From Thermohalobaculum sp039513195 (GTDB lineage Bacteria > Pseudomonadota > Alphaproteobacteria > Rhodobacterales > Rhodobacteraceae), in the NCBI GenBank assembly GCA_039513195.1, contig JBCCRM010000001.1:186001-250000 (forward strand): a stretch of 64,000 nt of DNA. The letters are read 5' to 3'. The notes under the pieces are model-generated. The model was not told the origin of the DNA. It did no database searches and was given only the letters and a program-made list of their open reading frames with translations. Below are positions 61,990 to 64,000 of the stretch, piece by piece (the stretch's first letter is position 1; the number at the start of each line of letters is the position of its first letter). The position numbers and the translations under genes were made by a program.

Positions 61990-63095
61990 GCCTTCCTCCA
62001 GAACGAGGCGCGAATGCCGGAGAGCATCATCAGGGACAACGCTATGGCGAGGAGCGGCGGCAGATAGAGCGTGGGCCACAACGCCGCCGCCGATGTTGTC
62101 GCGCTCTTCGCCGCCAGGCCGAGGAGCCGCAGCAAAAGGGCAGTGACCGCCGCCGCAATAACCCGCCCGGCGAAGCCCTGGCGTCTGAAGCCCGCCGAGA
62201 CGACGAAAGCGACCGCCAGCATCGGCAGGGCCAGCACGTAGAGCGGCGCCGACAGAGCCTCATGCGCCTCCGCCCGAAACTCTCCCAGGGCGCGCCGCAG
62301 GTCGCCGGCCTCCGCCGCCGTGATGGTCAGAAGCCTGGGAAGGAACAGCTCCGACGGTTTGCGTGCCCGGCCACCGCCGCTTTCGGCGAACTGCGATAGG
62401 TCGTAGGAGAACTGGTCGAAGCGCAGCAGCGACATCACCGGCTCCGCCAAGCCGTCCGAGATCTGGGCGACGCCGTCGAACATCACCAGCCTGGTGCCGA
62501 TCTCGTCCTGCAACAGGATGGCGCGCTCGGCTGTGTAAGTGGCCACTTGCTCGGGATTGCGCACATCATGCACGAAGATCCCGAGCATCTCGCCCGGACG
62601 GCCCATTTCACGGATATACACGGTGAGGCCGCGGGCCGGATGGATGAAGGCCCCTTCCCGCAGAAAAGCGGCGGCGATGTCGCCGCGGATCTCGGTGATC
62701 CGGTCTCGCAGCTCTCGCTGCGCCGTGGGCATCATCCAGGCCGTAATGAACAGCACCAACAGCATCACGCCGATGGACACGACGGCCACCGGCCTGAGCA
62801 GTGACAGGCTCGACCGGCCGGAGGCGAACATTACCACCACCTCGCTGTCGGTGAACAGCCTATTCATCGCGAAGAGGGTCGCCGCAAAGATCGCAACCGG
62901 CAGGACGACGGACATCACCTGGGGCAAAAGCAATGCCGTGAACTCCAGGAACACCGTCGCCGACTGCCCCGCGTTCACCACCGTATCAATCACTCGCAGC
63001 GATTGGCTGAGCCAGATCACACCGGTGAAGACCAGCACGAAGAACAGGAAAGGCCCGATGATCAGGCGGATGATGTAGCGGTCGAGGCGGGGCAC
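61986..63095 (-). CDS. lptF: LPS export ABC transporter permease LptF
   Basis: 369 residues. LDRYIIRLIIGPFLFFVLVFTGVIWLSQSLR begins the first helix, as usual for LptF; LPQVMSVVLPVAIFAATLFAMNRLFTDSEVVVMFASG forms helices 2-3 with the coupling loop, and the periplasmic jellyroll spans about 125-250 (FLREGAFIHPARGLTVYIREM). It overlaps lptG by ATGA (61986-61989), so the two halves of the channel are co-translated. pepA is divergent, with 139 nt between starts, a pairing widespread in proteobacteria. Confidence 0.95.
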   Translation of the reverse strand: MPRLDRYIIRLIIGPFLFFVLVFTGVIWLSQSLRVIDTVVNAGQSATVFLEFTALLLPQVMSVVLPVAIFAATLFAMNRLFTDSEVVVMFASGRSSLSLLRPVAVVSIGVMLLVLFITAWMMPTAQRELRDRITEIRGDIAAAFLREGAFIHPARGLTVYIREMGRPGEMLGIFVHDVRNPEQVATYTAERAILLQDEIGTRLVMFDGVAQISDGLAEPVMSLLRFDQFSYDLSQFAESGGGRARKPSELFLPRLLTITAAEAGDLRRALGEFRAEAHEALSAPLYVLALPMLAVAFVVSAGFRRQGFAGRVIAAAVTALLLRLLGLAAKSATTSAAALWPTLYLPPLLAIALSLMMLSGIRASFWRKA

Positions 63096-63234
63096 GTGCG
63101 ACCTCTGGCATTGCCTGCGCGGGGCTGATATTGGAGCCGCGCGTCCATTCGTGCAAGGGCCGGGCTCTGCGGCCTTGCGGCGGCCGGATATCGAGCCAGT
63201 TTCGGCTGCAGCCTAAACCCAGGGAGAGCCCGCC

Positions 63235-64000
63235 ATGACCACCATTCCCCCAGCCATCCATTTTGCCGATGCGGAGGATCGCGACCTTTCGACGGTCGAA
63301 GGGGCAGTGGTCGTCTTTGCAGATGGCGAGGGCGCGCTTTTGGGGCCCGCAGCGGCGCTCGACGCTGCCATGGGCGGTGCGCTGACGCGCGTTGTGGAGG
63401 ATAAGCGGTGGAAGCCCAAGGCGGGCACCGCCCAGGTGCTGGCCTTTCCGGCCGGGCTGACGGCAACGCGGGTCCTGCTGGCCTGCCTTGGCCCCGATCC
63501 GGACCGGGCCGCGGCTCGGAAGACCGGCGGTGCCATCGCTAAGGCGCTCCGCAAGGGGCAGGTGACGCTCGCCGTCTCCGGTGCGGCGGAAGCCGCGGTT
63601 ATGGCAGAGACGCTTTTTACCATGGCACTGCGCGTTTATGACTTCACTGAGTACAAGTCGAAAAAGTCTGCCGATGACGAAAACGGCACGGACGACGAGG
63701 GTTGGTCGGTCACCGTTGTCTCCGATGCGCCGGAGGCCTTGGCGAAGGCGTCGGAGCCTTTCGCGGCATTGGCCGAGGGGATTTACTTCACCCGTGACTT
63801 GGTGAACGAGCCTGCGAACCGCCTGACCACCGATGAGTTTGCGGCGCGTCTCGCCGCGATGCAGGAGATCGGCATCGATGTCGAGATCCATGGCGAGGAG
63901 GCGCTGGCCGAGATGGGCGCGCGGGCCATCCTCGCCGTCGGGCAGGGGTCCGAGAGCGAGTCGAAGCTTGTAACCATGAAGTGGATGGGCGGGCCGGAGG
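63235..64000 (+). CDS. pepA: Leucyl aminopeptidase (M17), N-terminal part
   Basis: The first 255 residues are visible; the gene runs off the right edge. The N-terminal macro-like domain (FADGEGALLGPAAALDAAMGGAL, then VLAFPAGLTATRVLLACLGP) is followed by the start of the catalytic domain, FTRDLVNEPANRLTTDEFAARLA and MGARAILAVGQGSESESKLVTMKW; the metal ligands lie beyond the window. The enzyme removes N-terminal residues from peptides in the cytoplasm and in some bacteria also binds DNA. AGGGAGAGCCCGCC precedes the ATG. It is divergent from lptF. Confidence 0.93.
   Translation, partial: MTTIPPAIHFADAEDRDLSTVEGAVVVFADGEGALLGPAAALDAAMGGALTRVVEDKRWKPKAGTAQVLAFPAGLTATRVLLACLGPDPDRAAARKTGGAIAKALRKGQVTLAVSGAAEAAVMAETLFTMALRVYDFTEYKSKKSADDENGTDDEGWSVTVVSDAPEALAKASEPFAALAEGIYFTRDLVNEPANRLTTDEFAARLAAMQEIGIDVEIHGEEALAEMGARAILAVGQGSESESKLVTMKWMGGPE

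Overview
The window is GC-rich, densely coded chromosomal DNA from an alphaproteobacterium, probably Rhodobacterales or a close relative. The evidence is a DUF4167 gene beside prfA-prmC, an LdtR-like MarR regulator, the lptF-lptG-lptD-surA-pdxA-rsmA cluster divergent from pepA, phaB, and frequent 4-nt start/stop overlaps. I annotate 53 protein genes; a glutamate dehydrogenase gene is cut at the left edge and pepA at the right edge. I found no rRNA, tRNA, CRISPR array, insertion sequence, prophage or clear pseudogene.

Layout. 1-9.3 kb: housekeeping and stress genes (glutamate dehydrogenase, YHS protein, helicase hrpB, DUF3108 protein, meaB, an acetyltransferase, rpmB, sirtuin cobB, a low-molecular-weight phosphatase, a sterol-desaturase-like membrane oxygenase). 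9.4-19.1 kb: an orphan hybrid histidine kinase, a large DUF3604/PHP-like protein, a lipoprotein, and an RND efflux pump with its adaptor. 19.4-28.7 kb: a peptide-type ABC importer whose operon continues into a gamma-glutamyltransferase-family enzyme, an M20 peptidase and a nitroreductase; this looks like one import-and-degrade pathway. 28.7-31.4 kb: a ThDP enzyme and a degenerate GGDEF protein. 31.7-41.6 kb: phaB, then aceE-aceF-lpd-pntA-pntB with gaps of 11-25 nt, joining acetyl-CoA production, NADH-to-NADPH conversion and acetoacetyl-CoA reduction. The E1 is the homodimeric AceE type, and E3 carries two lipoyl domains at its N-terminus. 41.9-52.5 kb: aspartate aminotransferase, an XRE regulator with a ROK kinase, sdhE, mmsB, an LdtR-like regulator, a DUF1295 membrane protein, a RodZ-like protein, ispG, and an HxlR regulator divergent from a quinone-oxidoreductase-type gene. 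52.8-55.6 kb: prfA-prmC and a DUF4167 protein. 55.6-64 kb: the LPS-export/outer-membrane-assembly cluster and pepA.

The most interesting signal is non-coding. A previously unannotated family of palindromic intergenic elements (about 172 bp) occurs as three two-armed copies (41653-41825, 50262-50434, 52550-52720) and two degenerate or half copies (537-678, 6800-6848), always just beyond a gene's 3' end. Each arm pairs a GGGCGCCGCGTC-like block with a CGCTCGCGGCG-like block at a nearly fixed 38-39 nt offset, and the second arm is inverted. Other signals are the in-frame lipoyl duplication in lpd, an unrelated 87-bp palindrome at 26341-26427, a G-quadruplex motif at 14725-14742, and a structured leader before the DUF4167 gene.
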